This document shows, piece after piece, positions 1 through 8,510 of a stretch of DNA of 64,000 bases. The translations under genes were made by a program, and so were the position numbers. Under the pieces are notes generated by a model. It ran no database searches, had not been told where the DNA came from, and saw only the letters and a list, made by a program, of their open reading frames with translations. Every line of letters starts with the position of its first letter. Within the stretch, counting starts at the first letter, position 1. Source of the stretch: Anaerolineae bacterium (GTDB lineage Bacteria > Chloroflexota > Anaerolineae > Aggregatilineales > Phototrophicaceae); contig JALHNB010000009.1 in NCBI GenBank assembly GCA_022843745.1, positions 126,072 to 190,071 of the forward strand. Reading direction: 5' to 3'.

Positions 1-1203
1 TGATGTCGTCTCATAAATGCGATTAATCAGTTTGGTAATCGTGGTTTTGCCCGCACCCGTTTGACCGACAATCGCCAGCGTTTGCCCTGGCTTCACAGTA
101 AATGAAATATCGTGCAGAACCTGGCTGTCTGGCGAGTAACCAAAATTGACATGCTCAAACGTGATGCTGCCTTTGATCGGCGCACTGTGACCCGCAGCAT
201 TTTGCCCCAGGTCACTCTCGGCGGTGATGATACTCAAAATGCGTCCGGCGCTGGCGTAACCGAGGGCGATACGCGGCAGCGAAAACATGGACGAGAACAC
301 TGGGAATGTAAACAGATACAACAGCGAAATAAATGCAGCCACATCGCCCGTATTGATCGTACCCTGCTGGAAAAGATAGACCGCATGTAAAAACCCGGCA
401 ACAACACACAGCGGAAAGGTCAGATTGGAAAGGTATCGTGCCTCGATTTCACCCTGCTGGATGAAGCGGTTACGCACACTTTGCGCCAGATCGTTAAAGC
501 GCTGCATTTCGGCATTTTCCTGTGCCGCGCCTTTAATAACCTGTAAACCGTCCAGCGACTCGGCCAGACGCGCGTTCATACGTCCAAACGAGGCACGTAC
601 TTGCTGGGCAATCGGGTGCAGCGAACGAATAAAACGATATTGGATGACCAACTGCATCAACATGAAGATCAAGGGTGTAATGATGAGCGAGGGGTGAATA
701 AAAGGCGCGGAAAGCACAGGCATAATCAAAAACATGGTCGAGCCGACCAGAATGTTCACGCCGGGATTCATCATCAGGTTCAATTCGCGGACATCGTTGG
801 TCACACGTGCCATCATCTCACCGACAGGCTGGAGATCATGATAGGACATGCTTTTACCGAGCAGGCTGGCATAAAGCTCATCGCGCACATCACGCTCAAT
901 CTGCTGACCGTACATCTCTGAGCAGATATTGCGCATCAGTTGCAGCACAGCGCGTACCACCTGAGAGATCAATATTCCGACGCACGCCCAGATCACAATA
1001 TCCCACGCACCGCCGTCGATGATGGCATTAAACGCCTGACCGACGTAATAGGGGATCGGCACTGCCAGCGCTGCATTGCTGAATGCGCCGATGAGCAACC
1101 CGACAGCAACCAGCGGATGCCGCGCGATGTGTGACCAGATAAAGCGCCCTGGGCCGGAATGATTGGTCTTATACGTTGACCGGGCAACAAATTCAGATGT
1201 CAT
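1..1203 (-). CDS. ABC exporter, fused membrane and ATPase domains (3' end outside window)
   Basis: The reverse strand is open from an ATG at 1203 to the window edge, giving 401 codons of an MsbA/MdlB-type ABC exporter half-transporter. The first ~300 residues form the membrane domain (hydrophobic segments beginning VAVGLLIGA, then a long coupling region with NDVRELN and GRMNARLAESLDG). The nucleotide-binding domain starts near residue 345 (ITFEHVNFGYS) and reaches the Walker A motif GQTGAGKTT close to the edge. The signature, Walker B and H-loop lie outside, so activity cannot be judged. Substrate is unknown; the family exports lipids, peptides or drugs, and a homologous half-transporter partner is common. 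The adjacent same-strand glycosyltransferase is 130 bp upstream. Confidence 0.93.
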   Translation of the reverse strand, partial: MTSEFVARSTYKTNHSGPGRFIWSHIARHPLVAVGLLIGAFSNAALAVPIPYYVGQAFNAIIDGGAWDIVIWACVGILISQVVRAVLQLMRNICSEMYGQQIERDVRDELYASLLGKSMSYHDLQPVGEMMARVTNDVRELNLMMNPGVNILVGSTMFLIMPVLSAPFIHPSLIITPLIFMLMQLVIQYRFIRSLHPIAQQVRASFGRMNARLAESLDGLQVIKGAAQENAEMQRFNDLAQSVRNRFIQQGEIEARYLSNLTFPLCVVAGFLHAVYLFQQGTINTGDVAAFISLLYLFTFPVFSSMFSLPRIALGYASAGRILSIITAESDLGQNAAGHSAPIKGSITFEHVNFGYSPDSQVLHDISFTVKPGQTLAIVGQTGAGKTTITKLINRIYETTS

Positions 1204-1333
1204 AAATATGTCCTGAACTTTTCGATTTTGGATACCACAGCATTATGTTAACCTAAATTGGATAAGCCCAAATAACACCAATCTGGTATAGTGAACAACT
1301 TCCAGCATTCAATTATCAGCATTTTGTTACAAA

Positions 1334-3139
1334 TTATGAAGGGCTAATCATCATTTCATCGAGTACCAATTTATCCGAACCATCTGGCAGCAGTAAGCGC
1401 ACCGAATCCCAGGATTGGTAAACGACAAGCGCCAGTTGATAGCTTCCGGCGGGCAAATCCAGCGGCAATTCCAGCGTTCGCGAATCGATATAAATGCGCC
1501 CCGGCTCAAGCTGCGAGGTCTGAATATCCTGATTCAGATATTGATCGCGGATCGGCCTATCGACCTGCGCGACCAACGTGCCGCTGCTATCCAGCAAGTG
1601 CAGGCCGATGGAATAATCGAATTCCGGTGGCTGGTCAACTTTCCACCACAGCCGCACACCAATCGCCTCGCGCGTTACGTTGTCAACGTCTGCTCCCCAG
1701 AAGGGCAAATTTTCGCCAAAAATAATCGGCGTACTCAGCGGCGGCGCTTCCAGTAATTGGATGAGGTAGCACCATGCGCTCGTGCAATTGCCGATGACCA
1801 TTTGCAGCGGGTGCGTTCGTTGCAACTCGGCAAAACGATTTTGCACATCCGTGTTATAGCGCCATGCTTCGTTGGTGGCAAACCACACACGGCGCTGCTG
1901 ACTCGCCTCGTCGATATTTTCGACTTGGTTTTGCCGCAGATCACGCGAGAGATAATGATCCATCTGCCAGCGCAGAAAGCGTGTTTCCGCGTCATCTTCG
2001 TCAAAAAAAATCGCGTCACCCGGCTCTGCTGCTGCCGAGACACGCTGATAAAGATCGCGATAAGGGATGCGAATCGGAAGCTGTGTTGGCAGCGCCCATA
2101 AACTGATCGACGCAACTACCACTAAAGCTAACCAGCGAAATCGCGTTTGAATCGCCGCCAGCGCCGCCCCAAGCGCCAGTGCCAACCCGATAATGAGATA
2201 AACGACGTAGCGCGGCGTATAGATGGCGAAAACGGTGTTGATGGCAAACGAGAGCGCCGGAGCGCCTAATCCCCACGCCAGCGCAAGTCGATAATTTGCC
2301 AACCGCCACAGAAAAATGATCCCGATGACCAGAATCACCGCATACAGGCCGATCTGCCCGTTCGTCACATTATTGAGCAGCCCAACTATCGAATCCAGCG
2401 AAGTTGGCACAGTTGTCACGCCAGAGCCGAGCAAGCCGCGATCATTTCCGCCGGAAACATCGGTCTGCCGAAGACGATTAATTTGCGAGATGACCGCCGG
2501 AAGCCAGGGTAGCCACAGCACAAAAGCGACACCAGCCGCGCCAAAACCCTGCGCCAGCAAACGACGCGATGGCCTTGACAGCGCAAAATAAATCGCCTGC
2601 GCCAGAATCAGGATAAATAGAAAATAATGAACATAGAGCATCGCCGCGACGCTGACGGCATAAAAAATCGCGGTTCGCCACGTCCGCCGGGTAAGCCAGC
2701 GTTGAAACGCCCACATTGACCACGCCGAGAGCAGCATAATCAGCGCATAGGGGCGAATTTCGAGCGCATAGCTAAAAAAATAAGCGTTCACGCCAAGCAG
2801 AATGATTGCGAATAACCCAAAACGCGTCGATCCGAACCACTTGCGGCCTAATTGGTAAACGATTGAGAGCGTAATCATGCTCAAGAGGATTGAATAAACG
2901 CGCCCTGCAAATTCCGACTCGCCCACCAGATGCCACCATACCCAGAAGGATGAAAACCACAGCGGCGGGTGAACATCTGTATCCGCCAGCACATACATCA
3001 AAAAACTCAGGTCGCGGCGGGTGAAAAAATAGACCAGATATTCATCGGGGTGCAAATGAGTGATGCGAATCCCGACAATCAGAAATGCAAATATTGCATA
3101 TATCAGAGCCAGTCCCGCCCATCGCGCCGCTTTTGCCAT
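1334..3139 (-). CDS. Membrane glycosyltransferase, family 39-like (PMT/ArnT fold)
   Basis: A 601-residue polytopic protein. An N-terminal membrane helix is followed by the acidic loop HPDEY, which matches the position of the catalytic Asp/Glu in the first periplasmic loop of GT39/GT83 enzymes. About ten hydrophobic segments follow (to roughly residue 360), then a soluble part, and a C-terminal beta-rich region (LPFWGADVDN onward, ending LDLPAGSYQLALVVYQ) that recurs in the other glycosyltransferases of this window. The family moves a sugar from a polyprenyl-phosphate donor to protein, lipid or glycan on the outer face of the membrane. I start at ATG 3139; a TTG directly before it is possible. 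Acceptor and sugar are unknown. Confidence 0.82.
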   Translation of the reverse strand: MAKAARWAGLALIYAIFAFLIVGIRITHLHPDEYLVYFFTRRDLSFLMYVLADTDVHPPLWFSSFWVWWHLVGESEFAGRVYSILLSMITLSIVYQLGRKWFGSTRFGLFAIILLGVNAYFFSYALEIRPYALIMLLSAWSMWAFQRWLTRRTWRTAIFYAVSVAAMLYVHYFLFILILAQAIYFALSRPSRRLLAQGFGAAGVAFVLWLPWLPAVISQINRLRQTDVSGGNDRGLLGSGVTTVPTSLDSIVGLLNNVTNGQIGLYAVILVIGIIFLWRLANYRLALAWGLGAPALSFAINTVFAIYTPRYVVYLIIGLALALGAALAAIQTRFRWLALVVVASISLWALPTQLPIRIPYRDLYQRVSAAAEPGDAIFFDEDDAETRFLRWQMDHYLSRDLRQNQVENIDEASQQRRVWFATNEAWRYNTDVQNRFAELQRTHPLQMVIGNCTSAWCYLIQLLEAPPLSTPIIFGENLPFWGADVDNVTREAIGVRLWWKVDQPPEFDYSIGLHLLDSSGTLVAQVDRPIRDQYLNQDIQTSQLEPGRIYIDSRTLELPLDLPAGSYQLALVVYQSWDSVRLLLPDGSDKLVLDEMMISPS

Positions 3140-3218
3140 CAATCGTCAATCCTCGATAAAAATCAGCGCCATTATAGAGGAAAGCTGCAAATTTAGGGTA
3201 TATTAGGTTCATTTTCCC

Positions 3219-3242
3219 GTAGGGGCGCACGGCTGTGCGCCC
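3219..3242. repeat. GTAGGGGCGCA-type palindromic repeat
   Basis: A perfect 8-bp stem (GGGCGCAC at 3223-3230, GTGCGCCC at 3235-3242, loop GGCT), preceded by GTAG, just upstream of the dehydrogenase start. The same GTAGGGGCGCA beginning recurs at 13141 inside a coding gene, and the reverse complement GCGCCCCTAC at 44113-44122. It resembles the short interspersed palindromes common in Chloroflexota and cyanobacterial genomes. Confidence 0.7.
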
Positions 3243-3264
3243 ACATCGCACAAGGAAATCGCCA

Positions 3265-4230
3265 ATGAGCAAGCCAAAAGTTTTTGTCAGCCGGATTATT
3301 CCCGATGCCGGGCTTGACCGTGTGAAAGAAGCCTGCGCCGCCGACATCTGGCAGGAACGACTGCCATCTTCTTACGATGTTCTGCTTGAGCGCGTACAGG
3401 GTGTGGAAGGCATTTTATCCGTGCTGACTGAGCGCATCGACGCAAAACTAATGGATGCCGCCGGGCCGCAGTTGAAAGTCATCAGCCAAATGGCCGTCGG
3501 CTATGACAATATCGACATTGCCGCTGCCAAAGAGCGTGGGATTCCAGTCGGCAATACGCCGGGGGTGTTGACGGAAGCAACGGCTGATCTGGCTTTCACG
3601 CTGCTGTTGGCGGGGGCGAGGCGAATCGTCGAAGGCTCAAATTATATTCGTGAGGGCAAATGGGAAACCTGGGAGCCAAAAACGCTGCTCGGCGCGGACG
3701 TGACAGGCGCGACGCTCGGCATCATCGGTTTTGGACGCATCGGCAAAGCTTTCGCCAAACGTGCCGCCGGGTTCGATATGCGCATTCTGGCGTATAGTCC
3801 AAGCCTGACCGCCGAAGATGCGAAACAAGCGGGTGCGAAAGCCGTTGATATGGAAACACTTTTACGCGAGTCAGATTTCGTTTCGATCCACACGCCGCTG
3901 AATGCTAAAACACGCCATCTGATGAACAAGGAACGACTCGCCCTGATGAAACCAACGGCTCTTTTGATTAATACAGCGCGGGGTGGCGTGGTTGATCAGA
4001 AGGCGCTCTACGAGGCACTCAAAAATGGTGAGATCGGCGGCGCGGCGCTGGACGTGACTGACCCCGAACCGCTGCCACTCGACAGTCCTCTGCTGGGGCT
4101 GCCCAATGTGACGATTGTGCCGCACATCGGCAGCGCGACGATCCAGACACGTGATCGCATGGCAAGTATGGCAGCGGCGAATTTAATCGCGGGTGTGCGC
4201 GGCGAACCGCTGCCGAATGCCGTTGGTTAA
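3265..4230 (+). CDS. D-isomer-specific 2-hydroxyacid dehydrogenase (glyoxylate/hydroxypyruvate reductase-like)
   Basis: The product has 321 residues and all features of the family: MAVGYDNID and NTPGVLTEATADL in the substrate domain, the NAD(P)-binding loop GFGRIGKAFAKR, the catalytic Arg in INTARGGVVDQ, the catalytic Glu in DVTDPEPLP and the catalytic His in PHIGSAT. It should reduce glyoxylate or hydroxypyruvate with NAD(P)H in the cytoplasm; closest style is GyaR/GhrB, but substrate cannot be fixed from sequence. I chose ATG 3265 (MSKPKVFVSR) because AAGGA precedes it at good spacing; the longer reading from 3235 would run into the palindrome. It is convergent with the TIR-FGE gene. Confidence 0.93.
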   Translation: MSKPKVFVSRIIPDAGLDRVKEACAADIWQERLPSSYDVLLERVQGVEGILSVLTERIDAKLMDAAGPQLKVISQMAVGYDNIDIAAAKERGIPVGNTPGVLTEATADLAFTLLLAGARRIVEGSNYIREGKWETWEPKTLLGADVTGATLGIIGFGRIGKAFAKRAAGFDMRILAYSPSLTAEDAKQAGAKAVDMETLLRESDFVSIHTPLNAKTRHLMNKERLALMKPTALLINTARGGVVDQKALYEALKNGEIGGAALDVTDPEPLPLDSPLLGLPNVTIVPHIGSATIQTRDRMASMAAANLIAGVRGEPLPNAVG

Positions 4231-4294
4231 AGATAGCGTAGGTCAAAATTGGAAATTCAGGAAATACGGGTATGTATCCCAAATTTATCCCAAC

Positions 4295-4326
4295 ATTGTT
4301 CTGGGCCAGAACAATTGGTCTATAAT
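4295..4326 (+). promoter_or_regulatory. 21-bp palindrome next to a consensus -10 box, no downstream gene
   Basis: Arms ATTGTTCTGG (4295-4304) and CCAGAACAAT (4306-4315) flank a single G, a perfect 21-bp palindrome. A consensus TATAAT lies at 4321-4326 on the + strand, so the palindrome covers the expected -35 position. The core TGTTCTG-NNN-CAGAACA recurs at 20310-20326 before the peptide transporter promoter. No + strand gene starts here; transcription would run antisense into the 3' end of the TIR-FGE gene. Confidence 0.55.
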
Positions 4327-4375
4327 CAGAGCCGTTTCAAGGATAAATATAGGGTTTTTACAGCTTACAGCGGGG

Positions 4376-5992
4376 TCAAGATCGGGCACAACGAAAGCCC
4401 CCGCCGAAGTTAACTATGATAGAAGGAGGATTTCCGCCACGATTGGAGGCGCGAACATCATTAATGATGTAATTAAATGATCCTCCTCGTAGCGCACGGG
4501 TACTATCGACATCTTCGCTATTTTCACGACTATCTGATTTATAGGGATAAGCAAAATTCTTTTGATCGTAAATCGTACTCACCCATTCCCATACATTTCC
4601 ACTCATGTCCAGCGCGCCTACCCAGGAAGCGCCTCCTGCCTTGCTACCAACATCCGCTGTCATATTACCCGAATTAGCTCCATAGACCACGTTTTCCGCT
4701 ACAAATTCATTACCCCAAGGATAAATCCAACCATTCGGTCCGCGTGCCACGTACTCCCACTCAGGCTCGGTGGGCAGCCGTGCCCTACGCCATTCGCAGT
4801 AATCGCGCGCTTGAAACCATGTCACACGGTTGATCGGCTGCGTATCACGTGTTGAAAATTCACTTTCAGGTGTTGTGGTGCATTTCTCTGCTGCCACACA
4901 CTGAGCGTACATTGCGCGCGTCACTTCCGTGCGATCAATCCAGAAAGGGGCATAGAAAGTCTGCTTATCAACTGGCTTTTCATCATCTTCGCCATCCTCG
5001 CTGCCCATCATAAACTCGCCTACCGGCACAAGCATCATTTCCGCGCCTGTCGGGTCATCCGGGAAAACCGCCGCGAACGGCTGCCAGTCCGTGTTACCGC
5101 CGCTGAAATTACTGGCACGATCTAGTGCAGCTTGCAGTGGATCAGGCGTAGGCGTGGCTGTGGGCGGCGGGGTGAGATGCGTGGCAGTTGCCGTCAATCC
5201 AACAAAATGTTGATCGGTCGCAATTATCATGGCGTTGATCGTCGCGTCGGTATCTTCGGTTGGCCTGGGCGTGTGGCTCGGCATTGGCGACGCAGCGGCG
5301 GATGTCGCTTCGGCGTTCGCGGTTTGACGCGCTGCAACTGTCGCATTGAGGTCGGGCGTTAGATTATCCATTACAGCGGGATTGTTGAAGAATGTCGGCA
5401 GAACGACTATCCCAATGACCAGTAAGACAGCAGCTACCGCCAGAATTGGAATCGCGCGTGTTGCCCGGCGGCTGACAGGCGGTGAAGTTTGTGGAGCAGG
5501 CGATATTACCGGAACAGCCTCTTCCGGAACAGAGTCTTCACGCTCTGGCAGCAGCGGCTTCACTGGAAGCGTGATATTGCGATCATCCGTCGAAATCGGC
5601 TTTAAATCAACGCCCTTCCGCTGCAGTTCCGAATGCAACTGGGCGAAGGCGATCCCATAATCCTGCCCTAGAAAATCGACATATTGAATACGCCGCAGTT
5701 GAAAATGGACTTTCGCCCGTTCCAACAAAACCGGGATCACGACTTTGCCCTCATCCAGATAATACTGCCACTCGTTCTCGACATTCTTCGAAGCCATCGA
5801 TTCCGGCGTGATGATGACCAGCATCACTTCGCAGAAATCCAGCCCTTCCTGAATGGCCGAACTCCAATTCATGCCTGCTGGAATATCCTCAACATCCAGC
5901 CAGATATTTGCTCCGACATTAGAAAGTGATGCAGCTAAATTACGAGCAAATGCTTCATGTTTTCGGGCATAGCTGATAAAAATACGCGCCAT
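4376..5992 (-). CDS. TIR domain - transmembrane - FGE-sulfatase (C-type-lectin fold) fusion
   Basis: 538 residues in three parts. Residues 1-130 are a TIR domain (RIFISYARKHEAFARNLA, WLDVEDIPAG, and Glu74-Trp75 in the helix where TIR NADases keep their catalytic Glu). Residues 180-202 form a single membrane helix, followed by a Ser/Thr/Pro-rich linker. Residues ~305-538 are an FGE-sulfatase/SUMF1 domain (MVPVGEFMMGSE, RLPTEPEWEY, DMSGNVWEW, RGGSF, GFRCAR). The paired cysteines of true formylglycine-generating enzymes are missing after RGGSF, so this is more likely a binding domain. The C-terminus has the layout of a retroelement-diversified lectin fold (see findings). Start follows AGGA by eight bases. 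It may sense a ligand outside and signal by NAD+ consumption inside; that is inference. Confidence 0.88.
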   Translation of the reverse strand: MARIFISYARKHEAFARNLAASLSNVGANIWLDVEDIPAGMNWSSAIQEGLDFCEVMLVIITPESMASKNVENEWQYYLDEGKVVIPVLLERAKVHFQLRRIQYVDFLGQDYGIAFAQLHSELQRKGVDLKPISTDDRNITLPVKPLLPEREDSVPEEAVPVISPAPQTSPPVSRRATRAIPILAVAAVLLVIGIVVLPTFFNNPAVMDNLTPDLNATVAARQTANAEATSAAASPMPSHTPRPTEDTDATINAMIIATDQHFVGLTATATHLTPPPTATPTPDPLQAALDRASNFSGGNTDWQPFAAVFPDDPTGAEMMLVPVGEFMMGSEDGEDDEKPVDKQTFYAPFWIDRTEVTRAMYAQCVAAEKCTTTPESEFSTRDTQPINRVTWFQARDYCEWRRARLPTEPEWEYVARGPNGWIYPWGNEFVAENVVYGANSGNMTADVGSKAGGASWVGALDMSGNVWEWVSTIYDQKNFAYPYKSDSRENSEDVDSTRALRGGSFNYIINDVRASNRGGNPPSIIVNFGGGFRCARS

Positions 5993-6024
5993 AAATTCAT
6001 CCTGTGGAAGTGGTGACAGGACAA

Positions 6025-6053
6025 ATTATGGCGGCTATAAAATAATCGCGCAA
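6025..6053 (-). promoter_or_regulatory. Promoter of the TIR-FGE gene
   Basis: On the reverse strand TTGCGC (6048-6053) is separated by exactly 17 bp from CATAAT (6025-6030), placing transcription start about 25 bases before the ATG at 5992. Confidence 0.55.
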
Positions 6054-6074
6054 GCCGTTTGAGCAGCTATCGAA

Positions 6075-6953
6075 TTACAGCCCGCGCGGGCCTTCCGCTA
6101 CAAACAGCGGCTCTTCCTGTCTGGCCTGTTCGATCAATTTGGCCTGCTCATCGGCGCTCATCGGTGTGTAGCGTTCGCCAGCCGCGATCACCAGTTTCAG
6201 AATATTGACATCACCTGCCGCCGGGATTCCCGTCACACCGGGCTGCGAGAGGGTGAAACGCACGCCTTGATCGACCTTCTCCTGAATATCAAATGGCTCA
6301 TACCAGGTGTCGTAGCGACGTTCCTGCTCCAGCCAGGGGCCTTTGGCGACAGATTTGATCGCCTTCAAGCCGACATTTTTTGCCTGGACCATCGCCAGCA
6401 AATTTTCGGCATCACGGCGGTAATCGGGGTCGCCATACAGCTTGGCGTTGATTGGAAATAGCACCGTGTCAAAATCGAAGCGCTCCAAGGCCTTCAGAAA
6501 AATTCCCGGCGCTTTGAGTCCATGCCCAGTGATGCCGATGTGCCGAATCATCCCCTTCTCACGCGCATCCTGAAGTGCTTCGATCACTCCGCCGGGGCCA
6601 AGCGCTTTTTCCATTTCTTCATATTCGGTGACAGCATGAATCTGCTCGACATCCAGGTGATCGGTGTGCAGCAGTTCGAGTGAACGCTGAAGCTCTCTCC
6701 ATCCGCCCTCACGGTCACGCTTCTCGGTTTTTGAGCCGAGGAAAAATTGATCGCGGCGCGATTCCAGCCAGGGGCCGATAAGCGTTTCGGCCTTGCCATA
6801 GGATGCCGCCGTGTCGATATGGTTGATCCCTGCCTTGAGTGCGAAATCTAAGGCTTCGTTGGCCTCTTCCTGTGTCCGATTTCCGAGCGCCGCGCCGCCA
6901 AAAATGACAACGGTGCTCATATGATTGGTACGGCCTAGACGACGTTTTTCCAT
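6075..6953 (-). CDS. Aldo/keto reductase family oxidoreductase
   Basis: 292 residues. The family's TIM-barrel markers are present: DTAASYG with the catalytic Asp and Tyr, the Lys in LGSKTEKR, the His in VEQIHAVT, and a GITGHG strand. It should reduce an aldehyde or ketone using NADPH in the cytoplasm; the substrate is not predictable. The C-terminal third (VTGIPAAGDVNIL) corresponds to the cofactor-binding end. I start at the ATG at 6953 (MEKRRLGRT) because AAGGAG sits five bases before it; an ATG 30 bases upstream lacks such a site. It is divergent from the glycosyltransferase gene at 7047. Confidence 0.9.
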   Translation of the reverse strand: MEKRRLGRTNHMSTVVIFGGAALGNRTQEEANEALDFALKAGINHIDTAASYGKAETLIGPWLESRRDQFFLGSKTEKRDREGGWRELQRSLELLHTDHLDVEQIHAVTEYEEMEKALGPGGVIEALQDAREKGMIRHIGITGHGLKAPGIFLKALERFDFDTVLFPINAKLYGDPDYRRDAENLLAMVQAKNVGLKAIKSVAKGPWLEQERRYDTWYEPFDIQEKVDQGVRFTLSQPGVTGIPAAGDVNILKLVIAAGERYTPMSADEQAKLIEQARQEEPLFVAEGPRGL

Positions 6954-7005
6954 GTCAGTCTCCTTAACTTCTTTTTCCTCCATGTTAACGCACCTGCGCG
7001 GGGTA

Positions 7006-7014
7006 TGCTATAAT
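7006..7014 (+). promoter_or_regulatory. Extended -10 promoter for the glycosyltransferase gene
   Basis: TGC immediately before TATAAT (7009-7014) forms an extended -10 element; no convincing -35 box is needed. Start of transcription would be near 7021, leaving a leader of about 25 bases before the GTG at 7047. Confidence 0.6.
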
Positions 7015-7046
7015 GCCGCCTGTTTTTCGATGGAAACGAGTGCAAG

Positions 7047-8510
7047 GTGCAAACCTTTTACCCCTGGATTCTGACAGGTTTACTTCTAATCATTGCTTAT
7101 CCCTGGTCGGCATGGCTGCTCGCGCAGAGTCCGCGCCGGGACAGTGCGTGGCTGACCGTGTTGCTTACGTTAGCGATCAGCACAGGCACACTCACGTTAA
7201 TTATGTTCTGGATGTCGCTTTTGGGTGTCCCATTAGAAACCTGGAATATCATCCGCCCTTACGGACTGTTGATGGGTTTGGGATGGTTGGTGGGAGGCCG
7301 ACAACTCCGCGAGGCCCGAATTGCCGCGAAAAAGCAAGGTGTTTCCGCTTGGCGAACTCCATCTTTGGTGACGCTCCTCGCGACCATACCGCTTATCCTC
7401 ATCGGTGCGGCCATTCTATTCAACGCGGTCTACTGGCCGTTCTCGCGCGATGACACGCTTGGTATTTACGCGCCCATCGCTGAACGAATGGCAGATTTGC
7501 GCGGCATTCTCCCACTACCCGGCAATGACACCCTCTACGAAGCCTATCCTATCCACATTCCGCTGACTTACATGTTTGCTTATCTCGCGTCCGGTTGGAC
7601 AAATGAGTATCTGGCGCGGCTTTTCCCGGCGCTGATGGCGGTTGGCTGCATCCCTGCCGCTTACGTTTTCGGCTCGATTCTAAAGGGGCAGGCAGCAGGT
7701 TGGGCAAGCGCAATTCTGGTAGCGATCACGCCGACATTCGGGCGTTGGGCATCTTCGGGTTATGTCGATCTACCGATGGCCTTCTTTTACATCCTGTCGG
7801 CGATTTTCGCATGGCGCTTGTGGCAAACGCGACATTGGTCAGACGCGCTCCTGGCAGGATTGATGATGGGGTTGGCAGCATGGACGAAAAATGCTGCCTT
7901 GCTCGGCATCCTGTTTTTGAGCGCGTGGCTGCTATGGGCATGGTTGCGCCAGAAAATTAGCTGGCGTTTGGCGATTCTCTCGCTCTTTGGCTCGGCGGTT
8001 GTTGCCGCGCCCTGGTATATTCGCAACTGGCTGCAAGCTGGTTTGATTATCCCGGATACCGCATGGACAGATCAGGCGAAACGCTCACTCGACAGCCTGC
8101 TCATTCTGCCGCAGCTTTATGGGGTGGCTGGCCTGCTCATGCTCGTCGCCGTGCTGCTCACGCTCGTTGATCTCCTGCGCCGCCGATTCGATTCACCCGC
8201 GAATATTTTGCTGCTGTTATGGACAGTGCCATTCTTCGCGGCGTGGTGGCTGTTTGTCAGCTATGATCCTCGATTTTTACTGTTGTTTATGCCTATCCTG
8301 TGCGTGATGGCGGGCATATGGGTGACAAGCTTCTATGCGACGCTATCGACTCAGCGACAAAAATATGCGCTGATCCCACTGTCCATTCTGGTGCTGGTTG
8401 TGACAGTATTAGCCGTATGGAACAGTATCGAATTCAAAGACGAAATTTTGCGCGACCCGCTGATGAGTAATCAGGCTAAACATGAAATTGTTCTCGCTGC
8501 TGAAGAATAA
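7047..8510 (+). CDS. Polytopic membrane glycosyltransferase-like protein (GT39/PMT type)
   Basis: 487 residues, GTG start, with roughly a dozen hydrophobic segments from residue 7 to 450. The loop after the early helices reads FSRDDTLGIYAPIAERM, an acidic pair at the position expected for the catalytic loop of GT39-like enzymes, and later segments include YVDLPMAFFYILSA and SYDPRFLLLFMPIL. The fold transfers a sugar from a lipid-linked donor on the outer face of the membrane. It lacks the soluble C-terminal domain of its neighbours, but its last 29 bases overlap the next gene, which has both a membrane part and such a domain, so the two are probably translated together. Confidence 0.75.
   Translation: MQTFYPWILTGLLLIIAYPWSAWLLAQSPRRDSAWLTVLLTLAISTGTLTLIMFWMSLLGVPLETWNIIRPYGLLMGLGWLVGGRQLREARIAAKKQGVSAWRTPSLVTLLATIPLILIGAAILFNAVYWPFSRDDTLGIYAPIAERMADLRGILPLPGNDTLYEAYPIHIPLTYMFAYLASGWTNEYLARLFPALMAVGCIPAAYVFGSILKGQAAGWASAILVAITPTFGRWASSGYVDLPMAFFYILSAIFAWRLWQTRHWSDALLAGLMMGLAAWTKNAALLGILFLSAWLLWAWLRQKISWRLAILSLFGSAVVAAPWYIRNWLQAGLIIPDTAWTDQAKRSLDSLLILPQLYGVAGLLMLVAVLLTLVDLLRRRFDSPANILLLLWTVPFFAAWWLFVSYDPRFLLLFMPILCVMAGIWVTSFYATLSTQRQKYALIPLSILVLVVTVLAVWNSIEFKDEILRDPLMSNQAKHEIVLAAEE

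Noticed and set aside
4193..4480. A 95-residue + strand frame after the orphan promoter
   Set aside because: It is the reverse complement of the conserved TIR-FGE C-terminus and has no ribosome site or recognisable motif.
4376..5992. Functional formylglycine-generating enzyme
   Set aside because: The active-site cysteine pair after RGGS is absent.
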